A stretch of DNA of 16,968 bases, from positions 131,329 through 148,296 of the forward strand of contig MU069746.1 in NCBI GenBank assembly GCA_002284615.2. Reading direction: 5' to 3'. Of this stretch, positions 7,401 to 13,795 are shown one piece after another. Position 1 is the first letter of the stretch; each line of letters starts with the position of its first letter. The position numbers were made by a program, and so were the translations under genes. The notes under the pieces are model-generated. The model had not been told where the DNA came from. It searched no databases and saw nothing but the letters and a program-made list of their open reading frames with translations. This DNA comes from Dunaliella salina. Its lineage: Eukaryota > Chlorophyta > Chlorophyceae > Chlamydomonadales > Dunaliellaceae.

Positions 7401-9162
7401 TTTTGGACGCGTGCTAGTGTTGCAACGCTGGTGAGCAATTTGCACTGTGCAGTACTAGATGCTGCAAGTTGAACCTTTGCAGGCTTGTGTGATGCTTGTA
7501 TTGGTTGGCTGCAGGGAGTGTGCGCTGTGCTGATCTCAATGGGGTTCTTGGCCTTGCCATGGAGGGCAATTCAGTAATTGCAGGTCAGCCCATCACCTCC
7601 TCTCGTTTCCGACCTTCCTTTTTCACTCCTCCGTATTTCCCACACCTCACCTGGCTGGAGACACACATATTTCCAGCCATGCTGTTCAAGTCGCCCTTCC
7701 TCCCACCCCGCTTTATCTGGCTCTCCCCACTTTTCGCCTTGTCCAAACTGAGGCGCCCGTATTCCCAACCCTCCTGCTTGTTTCACGACGCTTGCCCCCT
7801 TTCTTTCTCTGCCTACCGCTTTTCACCTAGTCTAACCTTTGTGTGAGGAGGTCGTACAGTCTGTGCACTAGAGTGGCTTTCCCTTTCCATGATTGATGCA
7901 TGTCTTTTTTTCTTGTTTTGCCCCTGCAGCCCTTGGGTCCTGCTGCTGCCCGGGCCAAGCTGTTGGAGTCCAAGGGCTACAAAGGCGTGCTGATTTCAGC
8001 TGCAGACTGGGCAGGCCTGGCAGACAGCAAAGCCAAGGCCAAGTACCTCCTGGCTGCCATCCAGAAGGCTTTGCCAGCAGCCTCCTCCAAGGTGAGGCGC
8101 TCGACAAAAGAACAATTTTGGAGTGATCGGTTGCCACCGATTGGACATAGCAAACGGTCCCGGGATATGTGTGACATTTCCACATAGAACAAAAGAACAG
8201 CGGGAGTCCTTGTAATCAGATAGAATTTTTCCTGACTACCGTCATAAGCGCACCCCACTTAGACGACACAAATGTTCCCCCTCCAAATCGGACTATCTAG
8301 AATTCAGAATTTGAGGCGCGGAATCGCTCTGTGAATTATTAGTTTTAGTGTTTTGAAATCAGGGCGACCATGCATACACCACACTTGGAACAAACTATCT
8401 GCAATTCAGGATTTAGGGCACAGAATCACTTCGTGAATAATTCAATGCCATGATTATAAAATCAGAATGACACTGTATGGTTGGGACGGAGATTTGCACA
8501 CCCTAGCTCAGCAGGACCAGGGTGAAGCAGCTGGAGCAGTGGTCCCGCTGATGCTGCCTGTTTTTGCCTCTAGGTAACTGCTTGCACCGCCTCAGACTCT
8601 GTCTATTGGTACTGATACACATCCTTGGTTAACAAGTTCCAATCCTCCCATTACATCCCTCCCATGTAGCGACCGATCGTTTCCCCCAGCATCGCAAGCT
8701 AGTTGTACATTTTCGGGCCTGTTGCTGAGGACAGTGCCTCCCATATTACGCGCCAAAATTTACTGATTGTATCAGTGTCCGTTGATGTGTTGCTGGGAAA
8801 GCTGACCTTTGAACAATCACCTACTTGTGCTGCTGGTTATGATTCCTCGTACGGCATCACCTGGCACTCTCCTAACGCTGAAGGTTGCTGGAATTGTGGT
8901 TCTCTTTGTGCAAAAGCATCAGAGCGTGGGGTGAAAGCTGTGATTACTTGCTCCATGAACGAGCCTGGCCGATTGCGTGGTCCAGGCAGCCCTGGTCTGG
9001 TTCAGACTCTGTTGGTCCGGCATCTGGCACTTGTCCAGGCTTGCCACATAGGCTCAACAGCACCTTGGGTGTGACGCTGAGCGGGATTGTTCACTCATGC
9101 ATGTCTTGCAGGTCAGCGGGCTGATGTCTGCTGTGGACAAGCCATTTGACCCATACCAATGA
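211..9162 (+). CDS. OPR-repeat protein with C-terminal RAP domain (3' part, 10 exons)
   Basis: Seen: ten exons totalling 1032 nt join without a stop to give 343 residues plus TGA; all nine junctions keep phase (0,2,0,0,0,0,2,0,0). Residues 1-138 hold four OPR-like repeats marked by ILWGFAAAG, AIWGLARS, LAWSLGY and AAWGLGV. Residues 139-224 are an Ala-rich helical linker. Residues ~240-321 form a RAP domain: VAMDIAV...KFAVEAVPF, then RAKLLESKGYKGVLIS, the Trp of ADWAGL, and KAKYLLAAIQKAL. Known: OPR proteins, often with a C-terminal RAP domain, act in chloroplast or mitochondrial mRNA maturation, stability or translation in chlorophytes. Inferred: an organellar RNA-binding factor; target and organelle cannot be told because the N-terminus is missing. 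Exon borders are read by eye and lack transcript support; internal exons could be missed. Confidence 0.85.
990..997. repeat. Left target-site duplication of the MITE
   Basis: GTAGGGAC, identical to 1384-1391 on the other side of the element. Confidence 0.92.
998..1383. mobile_element. hAT-type MITE (386 bp)
   Basis: Perfect 20-bp terminal inverted repeats, CAGTGTTGTTCCGTGCGACG at 998-1017 and its complement at 1364-1383, are flanked by a perfect 8-bp duplication GTAGGGAC (990-997 and 1384-1391). An 8-bp TSD and a CAGTG terminus are hallmarks of hAT transposons. It has no transposase ORF, so it is non-autonomous. A 22-bp subterminal motif (TTTACACGCATTTTAYCGCA...) recurs in direct orientation at 1044-1065 and 1329-1350 with one mismatch. 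Perfect TIRs and TSD suggest a fairly recent insertion. Confidence 0.93.
1384..1391. repeat. Right target-site duplication of the MITE
   Basis: GTAGGGAC, identical to 990-997. Confidence 0.92.
1410..1631. other. AT-rich intron 1 sequence
   Basis: AT-rich sequence around 1430-1510. I see no coding, structural or mobile feature in it. Confidence 0.4.
1632..1679. repeat. 12-bp tandem repeat, 4 copies
   Basis: Four consecutive 12-mers of the form ACCTCRTACACC (ACCTCGTACACC, ACCTCAAACACC, ACCTCATACACC, ACCTTGTACACC) inside intron 1. Confidence 0.85.
1994..2106. repeat. Long imperfect inverted repeat / hairpin in intron 1
   Basis: A 46-nt arm at 1994-2039 is complementary to 2061-2106 with 39 of 46 positions matching, separated by a 21-nt loop. 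The loop-proximal 15 bases (TTGCTTTGTGGGTGC) pair perfectly. Some of the mismatches would be G-U pairs in RNA. Weaker complementarity continues outward to the AAGGAGCAC at about 1970 and its complement near 2137. It could be a foldback element or a small-RNA precursor-like hairpin in the sense intron. Confidence 0.75.
2179..2297 (+). CDS. OPR-RAP gene, exon 2
   Basis: 119 nt encoding a full OPR-like repeat with EAVQAIWGLARSRTADKPAL. The acceptor is CACTGCAG and the donor AA|GTGAGT splits a Lys codon (phase 2) that is completed by the first base of exon 3. Confidence 0.85.
2562..2649 (+). CDS. OPR-RAP gene, exon 3
   Basis: 88 nt encoding the third repeat (DAAALAWSLGYINYKLDAATAK). The acceptor is AACGCAG and the donor is AAG|GTGGGT, phase 0. 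A (CAG)8 tract follows 38 nt into the intron. Confidence 0.85.
2688..2711 (+). repeat. (CAG)8 microsatellite
   Basis: Eight uninterrupted CAG triplets, 38 nt downstream of the exon 3 donor, inside intron 3. Confidence 0.9.
3030..3112 (+). pseudogene. Possible relic OPR exon in intron 3
   Basis: After an acceptor-like GCTGTGCAG, the phase-0 frame reads ASHVSLISDEGLSSMS and then APLAPQQARDML, which resembles the start of an OPR repeat (compare PGLTPAHAIDAAW in exon 4). The expected Trp is Cys, followed by a possible donor GTGTGT at 3113. Its length (83 nt) would break the frame into exon 4, and without it the Trp spacing is already normal. I read it as a dead or rarely used exon, perhaps from an old repeat duplication. 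Confidence 0.3.
3124..3470. repeat. Degenerate minisatellite in intron 3
   Basis: About seven or eight diverged units of roughly 35-60 bp around the pattern GGCAGATGTGGCCCTGCGTG followed by ATCATGCGTCGTCGGGATTA. Clear members start near 3124, 3268, 3344 and 3424. Confidence 0.7.
3471..3881. other. Intron 3, no supported feature
   Basis: Short GC-rich open frames exist around 3480-3680, but none fits the phase and repeat pattern of the OPR gene. An A-rich GAAAAGAAAAG stretch lies near 3778-3790. Confidence 0.35.
3882..4160 (+). repeat. Tandem repeat that includes the exon 4 splice acceptor
   Basis: Units start at 3882, 3950, 4042 and 4128 (68, 92, 86 bp, then the exon itself). Each opens with RYRATGGCCTCTRCARTGCR, which is the 5' end of exon 4. 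Upstream units continue with runs of CAATGTTTGCAAGCAGCTGC type. The first unit is preceded by GGTGCCTGCAG, matching the true acceptor GATGCCTGCAG before 4128. From 3882 in phase 0 it reads AMASTVQAAALNVCNGC then stop, so it is a decoy copy of the exon start. Confidence 0.8.
4128..4226 (+). CDS. OPR-RAP gene, exon 4
   Basis: 33 codons (TMASAVQAAAPGLTPAH, then AIDAAWGLGVTGAGTK), the fourth repeat. Joining it to exon 3 gives a Trp-to-Trp spacing of 38, the OPR norm. The acceptor is GATGCCTGCAG. The first ~30 bases of this exon are also present three times in the tandem repeat just upstream (3882-4127). Confidence 0.85.
4392..4467 (+). repeat. (TG)38 microsatellite in intron 4
   Basis: An uninterrupted TG tract of about 76 bp, 52 nt upstream of the exon 5 acceptor. 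The intron between exons 4 and 5 is 293 bp, so this tract is a quarter of it. Confidence 0.95.
4520..4594 (+). CDS. OPR-RAP gene, exon 5
   Basis: 25 codons (ESVGALFSNVASAIDKAPES, then LDPFQ). The acceptor is TCCATAG and the donor is CCAG|GCAAGT, a GC donor with otherwise perfect consensus. Its end resembles the protein's C-terminus encoded by exon 10 (SAVDKPFDPYQ). Confidence 0.8.
4595..5264 (+). other. Intron 5 with GC-AG borders
   Basis: The donor is CCAG|GCAAGT and the acceptor is GCCTACAG. GC donors are known to need strong consensus elsewhere, which this has. Part of the intron (about 4749-4812) reads openly, but no frame joins its neighbours convincingly. Confidence 0.7.
5007..5264 (+). 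repeat. 67-bp minisatellite ending at the exon 6 splice acceptor
   Basis: Units start at 5007, 5074, 5142 and 5209 (67, 68, 67 and 56 bp). Each unit is itself two related ~33-bp halves beginning GGTGCTGG or similar. The last unit is cut short at 5264, so the polypyrimidine and CAG of the intron lie inside the repeat. Confidence 0.85.
5265..5321 (+). CDS. OPR-RAP gene, exon 6
   Basis: 19 codons (VAALYEAAAMTPEAKLPEQ). The acceptor is GCCTACAG and the donor is GCAG|GCAAGT, again a GC donor. It is short, but phase 0 on both sides and its helical Ala-rich composition match the flanking exons. Confidence 0.72.
5370..5640 (+). repeat. 71-bp minisatellite in intron 6
   Basis: Three full 71-bp units start at 5370, 5441 and 5512. 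A 36-bp unit with an internal deletion starts at 5583 and a partial unit at 5619. The unit core is GTATCAGTATTGAAGCAGGA ... GCCAAAGCGGGAATCAAA ... TGTGTGTCAAAGCA. An open frame runs across it, as expected for a unit length of 3n+2 without stops, but it does not continue the OPR protein. Confidence 0.92.
5768..5848 (+). repeat. 34-bp direct duplication, 47-bp period
   Basis: CTCTTTCCTCCCAAGTCGTG and the following 14 bases at 5768-5801 recur at 5815-5848 with one mismatch, separated by a T-rich spacer. Confidence 0.9.
6320..6444 (+). CDS. OPR-RAP gene, exon 7
   Basis: 125 nt, opening with VAAFAAKMYALADEG and ending in EELAEAAAYGMGA plus two bases of an Arg codon. The acceptor is GCCGTGCAG and the donor is CTAG|GTAAGG. 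Confidence 0.85.
6445..6932 (+). other. Intron 7
   Basis: A GT-AG intron in phase 2 (it splits an Arg codon). No repeat or secondary coding feature is recognised. Confidence 0.7.
6933..7080 (+). CDS. OPR-RAP gene, exon 8 (RAP domain, first half)
   Basis: 148 nt. It completes the split Arg and encodes YRPEIAAARKNFAVVTPDG followed by the first RAP strands (VAMDIAVSLDNNTKFAVEAV). The acceptor is GCATGCAG and the donor is ACT|GTGAGT. Confidence 0.88.
7590..7860 (+). other. Pyrimidine-rich tract in intron 8
   Basis: The + strand is strongly C/T-biased for about 270 bp (many CCTTCCT, CTCCTC and CCCTTTC runs). No coding frame in it matches the neighbours. Intron 8 (7081-7929) interrupts the RAP domain. 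Confidence 0.55.
7930..8091 (+). CDS. OPR-RAP gene, exon 9 (RAP domain, second half)
   Basis: 54 codons with the most diagnostic part of the RAP domain: RAKLLESKGYKGVLIS, ADWAGL and KAKYLLAAIQKAL. The acceptor CCCCTGCAG follows a T-rich tract and the donor is AAG|GTGAGG. Confidence 0.9.
8287..8471. repeat. Two diverged tandem copies, ~101-bp period, intron 9
   Basis: 8287-8368 and 8388-8471 share ACTATCTNNAATTCAG, CGTGAATWATT-like and AAAATCAGRRYGAC blocks in the same order, with roughly 70% identity by eye. The surrounding intron 9 (8092-9111) has no other clear feature. Confidence 0.6.
9112..9162 (+). CDS. OPR-RAP gene, terminal exon 10
   Basis: 16 codons and TGA (VSGLMSAVDKPFDPYQ). The acceptor is TGTCTTGCAG, phase 0. 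The tail follows the RAP domain closely, as usual in this family. Confidence 0.8.
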   Translation, partial: VSGLMSAVDKPFDPYQ

Positions 9163-9456
9163 TCTCGGCAATGAAGATGGGAGAAAGGAGGGCAGGGAGG
9201 AGGGAATATGAGTAGGGAGAAATCATGGTGCCATAAAGATGCAGGGAGGAAGGAACACTGGAAAAATTGTACCATGGTGCCTGTATTGTTTTGTGTGTAT
9301 GGTCCCCATGAGAAACCTGGACCCAGCTAATTCTTTTCTTTCTAAGGACCTTTCTGTTTCACAAAGCAGGCCTTGTCATTTTAACTCTTTTCAAAGGACG
9401 GAAGGGTTTAATTAGCTCTCCCTGCTTGCCGGGGCAGCTCAGCTGAAGCAAAAAAT
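9163..9456 (+). other. Probable 3' UTR of the OPR-RAP gene
   Basis: It follows the TGA. It contains a purine-rich GGGAGAAAGGAGGGCAGG-type stretch (about 9178-9255). The chlorophyte poly(A) signal TGTAA is not seen until 9754, so the transcript end is uncertain. Confidence 0.4.
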
Positions 9457-9812
9457 GTGCTGGTAATGTGTCAAATCTGGAAAGCAAACCTTGGAGCTCA
9501 TTCATGGTGTGTCATGCAAAACAAGGAGGGTGTGATCCTTCGGATCACAAAAAAAGGGGCGGAGCTGGTGCTTCTCCTGCTGACGGATGACAATTCACCT
9601 CAATTCATGAGATTTGCTCCTGAAACAGACCCAAACATCAGGTTCATTGGAATGAATCACACGGGGATCCTATGCCTCTTGCCAAGTCCCTGTGCCTACG
9701 GGCAAGGATGTGGGCATGCAATTTGCAGAGGGGGTTGCGCGCATAGGCGAAGGTGTAACAGAGAGACTAACTGGTCACAATCCAAGCATTGGAGCATGCT
9801 ACTTCGATACAG
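9457..9812 (+). pseudogene. Unrecognised coding-like segment with one frame change
   Basis: Frame 1 is open from 9457 and reads protein-like from about 9520 (GVILRITKKGAELV...FAPETDPNIRFIGMNHT). Frame 2 then takes over near the GGGG at 9663-9666 (SYASCQVPVPTGKDVGMQF, then AEGVARIGEGVTERLTGHNP). It ends in CYFDTG before a donor-like ACAG|GTTTGT at 9812. The pattern of a homopolymer frame change resembles the relic at 691-1409. I do not recognise the family. It could be an exon of an unseen gene, or chance. Confidence 0.3.
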
Positions 9813-10094
9813 GTTTGTATTCTGCACAGGCATGCAGGCACGCACATGCAAGCAAGGCATACACACGCACAGGTGCGTACCTCTCGAGTATACTCGCGCA
9901 CATGCCCCACTTATATGCCACACCCTGGGTCCTTTGGGGGCTGCCGACCTATTCTGAGTGCCCTGGGACATTTTGAGAGATTATGGGGATGTTCGGAGAT
10001 TTTGGGGATTTTGATTCCTGTCTCAACTCTCAAGTCGACATTGAGGTTGCAACCCGCCATAAGGGGCTCCGCCCCCCCCCCCCCCCAAAATCAT
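9813..10094. other. Intergenic, C15 homopolymer
   Basis: CA-rich and CACAC-like sequence, then GGGGATTTTGGGG-type purine stretches, ending in a run of 15 C at 10072-10086. No gene is seen. Confidence 0.5.
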
Positions 10095-10700
10095 GCATGC
10101 AGACACTAACTTGGCTTATCGTAAGGTTACAAGCTTACAAGGTTACAATGGGATAGAAGCCTTCAGCCATGAGGTTGGCTGCTCGGCGTGAAGTCCTTTG
10201 ATGAGCACAAACACAGACAACTCTAAAAAAACATTGAGAAAACTGATGCAATGTCTCAAGAAGACAAGATGAAATCCAGAAGGACAGCGTATGTGTTTTC
10301 TGTTCACAGAGGGAGCAGTAAAACAAGGTAATAATGGAGGAGAAATGAACAGCTCTACTTGAAATCAGAAGGGCTGGCCAGGTAAGACAAAAAATTAGCC
10401 TGATGCACGAAGTTCCATAAGGCATGAAGCAACACTTGGGGAAAAAATTGAGCAGATACTAGACCTGAGATTAATCAAATCACTGACTTGATGGCATGGG
10501 AAGGGCTTTCCGGATTAGCATGTTTATCATCTCACGGCTTGCCCCTCAAATGTGTGATGTCTGTCTTGTTCATGCATAAAAATTCTTCAGGGCAGACGCA
10601 GCAATAAGGTTAGGTTACATCGCTTCATCTGCCTACAAGGGCAGCTGAGCGGAGACATAGAGGCCTGTAACCAGACCAATTCAAGCAAACAAATGAAAGC
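10095..10700 (-). mobile_element. Decayed copy of the minus-strand non-LTR element tail
   Basis: In the same order and orientation as 10735-11210, this stretch shares CATGCAGACA...TTGGCT...TTAC (10095-10140), GGTTACAA, CGGCTGCT-like and AACTCTRACAAA-like blocks. Identity is only about 60-65% by eye. Its minus frames carry stops where the other copy is open. The upper boundary is not defined. Confidence 0.45.
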
Positions 10701-10734
10701 AGTGCTCAAAAGTCAGGCACAGCATCTCAAGCAT

Positions 10735-11210
10735 GCAGACATAAATTTGGCTGATTCTAAGACGTTAGCTTAATTCATAATGTCTCTGAAGCGTGTTGAC
10801 AACCAGGAGGTGCACAGCTGAACAAATGATGGAACTGGAGAGGGTTAGAGGGTTACAAGGGGTGGCCTACAGCCTGAGACTCTGGTGATCGGCTGCTGGT
10901 GAAACAAACTCAGCCAGCATCAAAGATTGAGACCAACTCTGACAAAGATTTCGAAAACCTGTACGAGTCTTGATTTAGAAAAGTATTGATCTCAGAATTA
11001 GTCACAACGTGGTAGCTCGCCAAGAAAGGAATGGAGTCAGTGTTTGGAAGCTGGGCAAAAGTATGTAATGGTTTGAAAAGATCAATGAACAAGTCCTTGT
11101 AAAATTTTCTGCGCAGCTCACACATCTCCAATTGCAGATCCTGGGATGGGCACTCCAGTGTTACGTGCTCTCCATCTTGCACTGTGTGCCATTAATATTC
11201 GCATTTGTTG
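10735..11210 (-). mobile_element. 5'-truncated non-LTR retrotransposon tail
   Basis: It contains the C-terminal ORF at 10910-11191 followed (towards lower coordinates) by a 3' UTR-like segment. The 5' part is missing, which is typical of LINE insertions. Boundaries are approximate and no TSD was identified. Confidence 0.5.
10910..11191 (-). pseudogene. Non-LTR retrotransposon ORF, C-terminal end only
   Basis: The reading frame opens right after a stop at 11192-11194 and runs ~94 codons to its own stop. It starts WHTVQDGEHVTLECPSQ, containing H-x4-C as in the Cys/His motif found after the reverse transcriptase domain of LINE proteins (typically ...EHxLxxCP...). Then follow ELRRKFYKDLF and a helical, Ser/Phe-rich tail. 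Known: such motifs close LINE ORF2 proteins. Inferred: this is the dead end of one; the upstream Cys pair and the RT are absent. Confidence 0.5.
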
Positions 11211-11283
11211 TACAAATGTTGTAAAAAAAGTCACTTTGCACACCATCCATTTAATAATATTATTAATTGGCCAGGTCAACGGT

Positions 11284-11400
11284 AATGATGCAGGGTGATG
11301 ATGCAGGCTGGCCACGAAGCAGGGGGCCAAGATGCAGGCTCAGATGGTGCATGGTGCCAGGCCAGAGGTGATGATGCAGGCCGATAACGATGATGCAGAC
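11284..11400 (+). repeat. GATGATGCAGG-type short repeats
   Basis: Around five scattered copies of GATGATGCAG/AAGATGCAGGCT occur within about 117 bp, interleaved with GGCCA motifs. Confidence 0.6.
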
Positions 11401-11729
11401 TTGTGTTGGGATGAACAATCCACAAACAATGTTGGAGGTGCCCAAAACTTGTTTACATAGAGATGAACCGCGAGGAGGGCAAGAAACTTGCGTAATGGAG
11501 AAATGCACACGAGCTGTCAATCAGGGTGCGCAAAAAGGGTTGCACAAATAGTTATGGCTCTCTCTTAGGCTAGCTGTGTCTAGTGTAGGTCCTGAGGGCC
11601 TTCTGGTGAGGCCTCTAGCTCTCCAGTTAGAGGACCTTTCCTTAATGCATGCGGCCTTGGCTTGCGTATACCTTCCTTTTCTTTTGCGCTAACAGTGGGA
11701 AAACGCCCAATTTTTGGGAGGTGGGGAGT
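11401..11729. other. Intergenic, no supported feature
   Basis: No coding frame or clear repeat is recognised. Confidence 0.4.
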
Positions 11730-12290
11730 GCAATGAGGGTGCGCACTGTGCAGTTTCAATCTGCTTGGATGTGAATGAGGGTGCGCAATGGCTGCGCAAT
11801 GGAAATGTTAAGTTCAAAGTTACAGGGGTGCGTAGTGGTCAGGGTGCTGTACGTCATCTACAACCCTTGCACTATTGATCCCCTCTGCAAAATTCGCCTA
11901 AACAAAGACAAAGCCCACAAAGTTGCAAAAGAAATCCACTTTTTTGCTGAAAAGACCCACAAACAAAAGTCAACAACACCAAAAATGCCATCCAATTTAG
12001 CAACATAAGCAACGGGGGTTTGGGGAAGGGGGCTACTGGGCGGGATGCGTACAGCGAGGCGCGCAGCTGGAAGGATGGCTGACGACCCGCTGGTCTCCCA
12101 TTAGCCGGTCTGCTCATAGCTAGCCTTCTTTGGTTGGGCTCACTGTTAGTTCCAGCGCTGACTGTTGGATCTTTCCTTTGTGCACGCTGGCTGTGTCCAG
12201 CAAAGACTTTAACAGTGTTTCTCTCAGCCGTTCACATCACGCTTTACGCAGATCCATCCATTCTGCATACACTACATTGTCAATATACTC
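11730..12290 (+). mobile_element. Truncated element copy R1 (C-terminal coding end plus 3' UTR)
   Basis: The + frame near 11839-12005 reads LYVIYNPCTIDPLCKIRLNK, then DKAHKVAKEIHFFAEKTHKQ and a stop at 12006-12008. This parallels copy R3 at the protein level (YNPxTIDxLCKxxLxKxKAxKxA). The downstream UTR shares GATGGCYGACRAMCC, YTCCCATT, TCCCAGCGCT-like and TGTCCAGC blocks with 12890-13060. Confidence 0.6.
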
Positions 12291-12500
12291 TGCTGCCAAA
12301 AACTAGCACCAAACATGCCATTCGATTTAGCAACCCAAGCAACGGGGGTTTAGAAGGGGGGGGGGGGGCCCCAGGCCTTCTTATTTTACCACGCGTGCTT
12401 CTTTGCTTTTAGCAGTTTCAACGGGGGTTGTGGGGTCGGTGTGTGGGCTGTGTAGCGGAAAAGGGGGGCCAAGCACGTGTGGTGCTTGCTCTTCAAGACT
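12290..12500 (+). mobile_element. Truncated element copy R2 (tail only)
   Basis: 12300-12352 repeats 11968-12025 (ATGCCATYCRATTTAGCAAC, then CAAGCAACGGGGGTTT-like). A G13 run at 12356-12368 follows, then CTTTTAGCAGTTTCAAC and GGGCTGTGTAGCGG blocks shared with 13490-13545 and 15015-15070. Confidence 0.55.
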
Positions 12501-12509
12501 GTTGAAACC

Positions 12510-13060
12510 TAGAGACATACATCCACCTCATTGAACTGAAGTTCTGCTCAGACACCAATCCTGAACTAACTCTCCTCATCGCACAAAAACAACACAAGAT
12601 CACTATCAAAAGCCTGTGCACCAAAACGCTCCAAGGCACACATCGCAGTGACATACATACAAACTCATTGGAGTTGCTACAACTGTTTACAACCCAAACA
12701 CAATTGATTGCCTTTGCAAATTCAGTTTAACTAAAGAAAAGGCAACCAAACTGGCAATAAAACCCCATTGCCATGCCGTTGAAATTCTAACAAAAATTTA
12801 CAACACTAGACACACCATCCAACACAACAACATCAACAATACAGTGCCGTGGGCGCGGGCAACTGGACAGGCTAAGGGTCAGACGCACACCTGGACAGAT
12901 GGCCGACAAACCACCGGATCCCCATTGGTTTTCAAAGTTCATCTCGCGGCCACTGGTGAGGCTCACAGTCAGTCCCAGCGCTCTTCCCTTTCTTGCATGC
13001 CGGATACTGTCCAGCGTAGACTTATACCTTTACTTCCTTTCTTTGAACTCCAAGCACAAG
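12510..13060 (+). mobile_element. Truncated element copy R3, possible PD-(D/E)XK-like domain remnant
   Basis: Frame 2 at 12515-12650 reads TYIHLIELKFCSDTNPELTL, then LIAQKQHKITIKSLC. Frame 1 from about 12652 reads KLIGVATTVYNPNTIDCLCK, then FSLTKEKATKLAIKPHCHAV. One frame change near 12650 separates them. IELKFCSDT...QKQH resembles the E-x-K strand and following helix of restriction-like endonuclease domains found in some LINE-type elements, but I cannot confirm the family. The 5' part is missing. Confidence 0.5.
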
Positions 13061-13795
13061 TTTAGCGTCCAAATGAAGAGAAAAAGCATAAGTAGCCTCA
13101 CCAGTGCTCTTTTGCACAAACCAAACCAGTCTGTCCTCCCGGGAGGGACTTGGCTGTGGGCCGCCAGCCAATCATGGGACTGCAGCAGTCCCATGTTTGG
13201 AAGGCCAGGCCAGCTATGTCCAGCTACCAGCAGAGAGTAATGGATGACCCCACACCAGTTTGACTGGATAGTTGTTCAAAGCCTCAACGTGGCTATCACT
13301 ACCTAAAAATTTAGTCCCACATACTGCCAAAGATGCACCCAGTTTGTCACAAGTGACACAACGAATCCTTCTCATTGCTGGCAAGAACAAGAGTGTGTGG
13401 GTACTCAAACAGTTTGACTAAGTGACTGGCTCACTGAACGGGCATCTTTTGAGCCAGACCTTCTGTGCTTGGCACATGTGCTCTTTCGTCTTTTAACAGT
13501 TTCAACTTGTGTGGGATTGGCGAGGGCTGTGTGGCGGGGAGGGGGCCTTTGCCAACTGAAGCCATGAGAAATCATTCAAGTGCCTTCATGCAGAAGTGAG
13601 ACTGTCCACTCCAGGCAGTCCAGCTCTGACATGAATGCATTGTCAAGTCCGCAGAGATGGACCCTCAATTGCTCGTCTCATCATCCACATAATGTTGGGA
13701 ATAATTTCATCATTCAGCTCATGGACCTGGATCAATTTGAACTTTGTCTTGTCTCCTCTTTGGGTTGGTTTCTGATGAACAGATCCAAGAGAGAC
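13036..13795. repeat. Long diverged direct repeat, copy A
   Basis: Order-conserved blocks shared with 14580-15330: AATGAAGAGRAAAAGCATAA, CACCAGTGYTCTT, GGCCAGRCCAGCTATGTC, CAACGYGGCTATCAC, AAAGATGCAYCCA, YTTCGTCTTTTWA, GGGCTGYGTGGCGGG, GCCATGAGAA and CATCCA. By eye about 65-75% identity in the aligned blocks. Copy A directly follows copy R3 and looks like its extended 3' UTR. Confidence 0.7.

Noticed and set aside
7257..7472. Ala/Leu-rich open frame in intron 8
   Set aside because: Exons 8 and 9 join directly in phase 0 to give a continuous RAP domain; inserting this would disrupt it.
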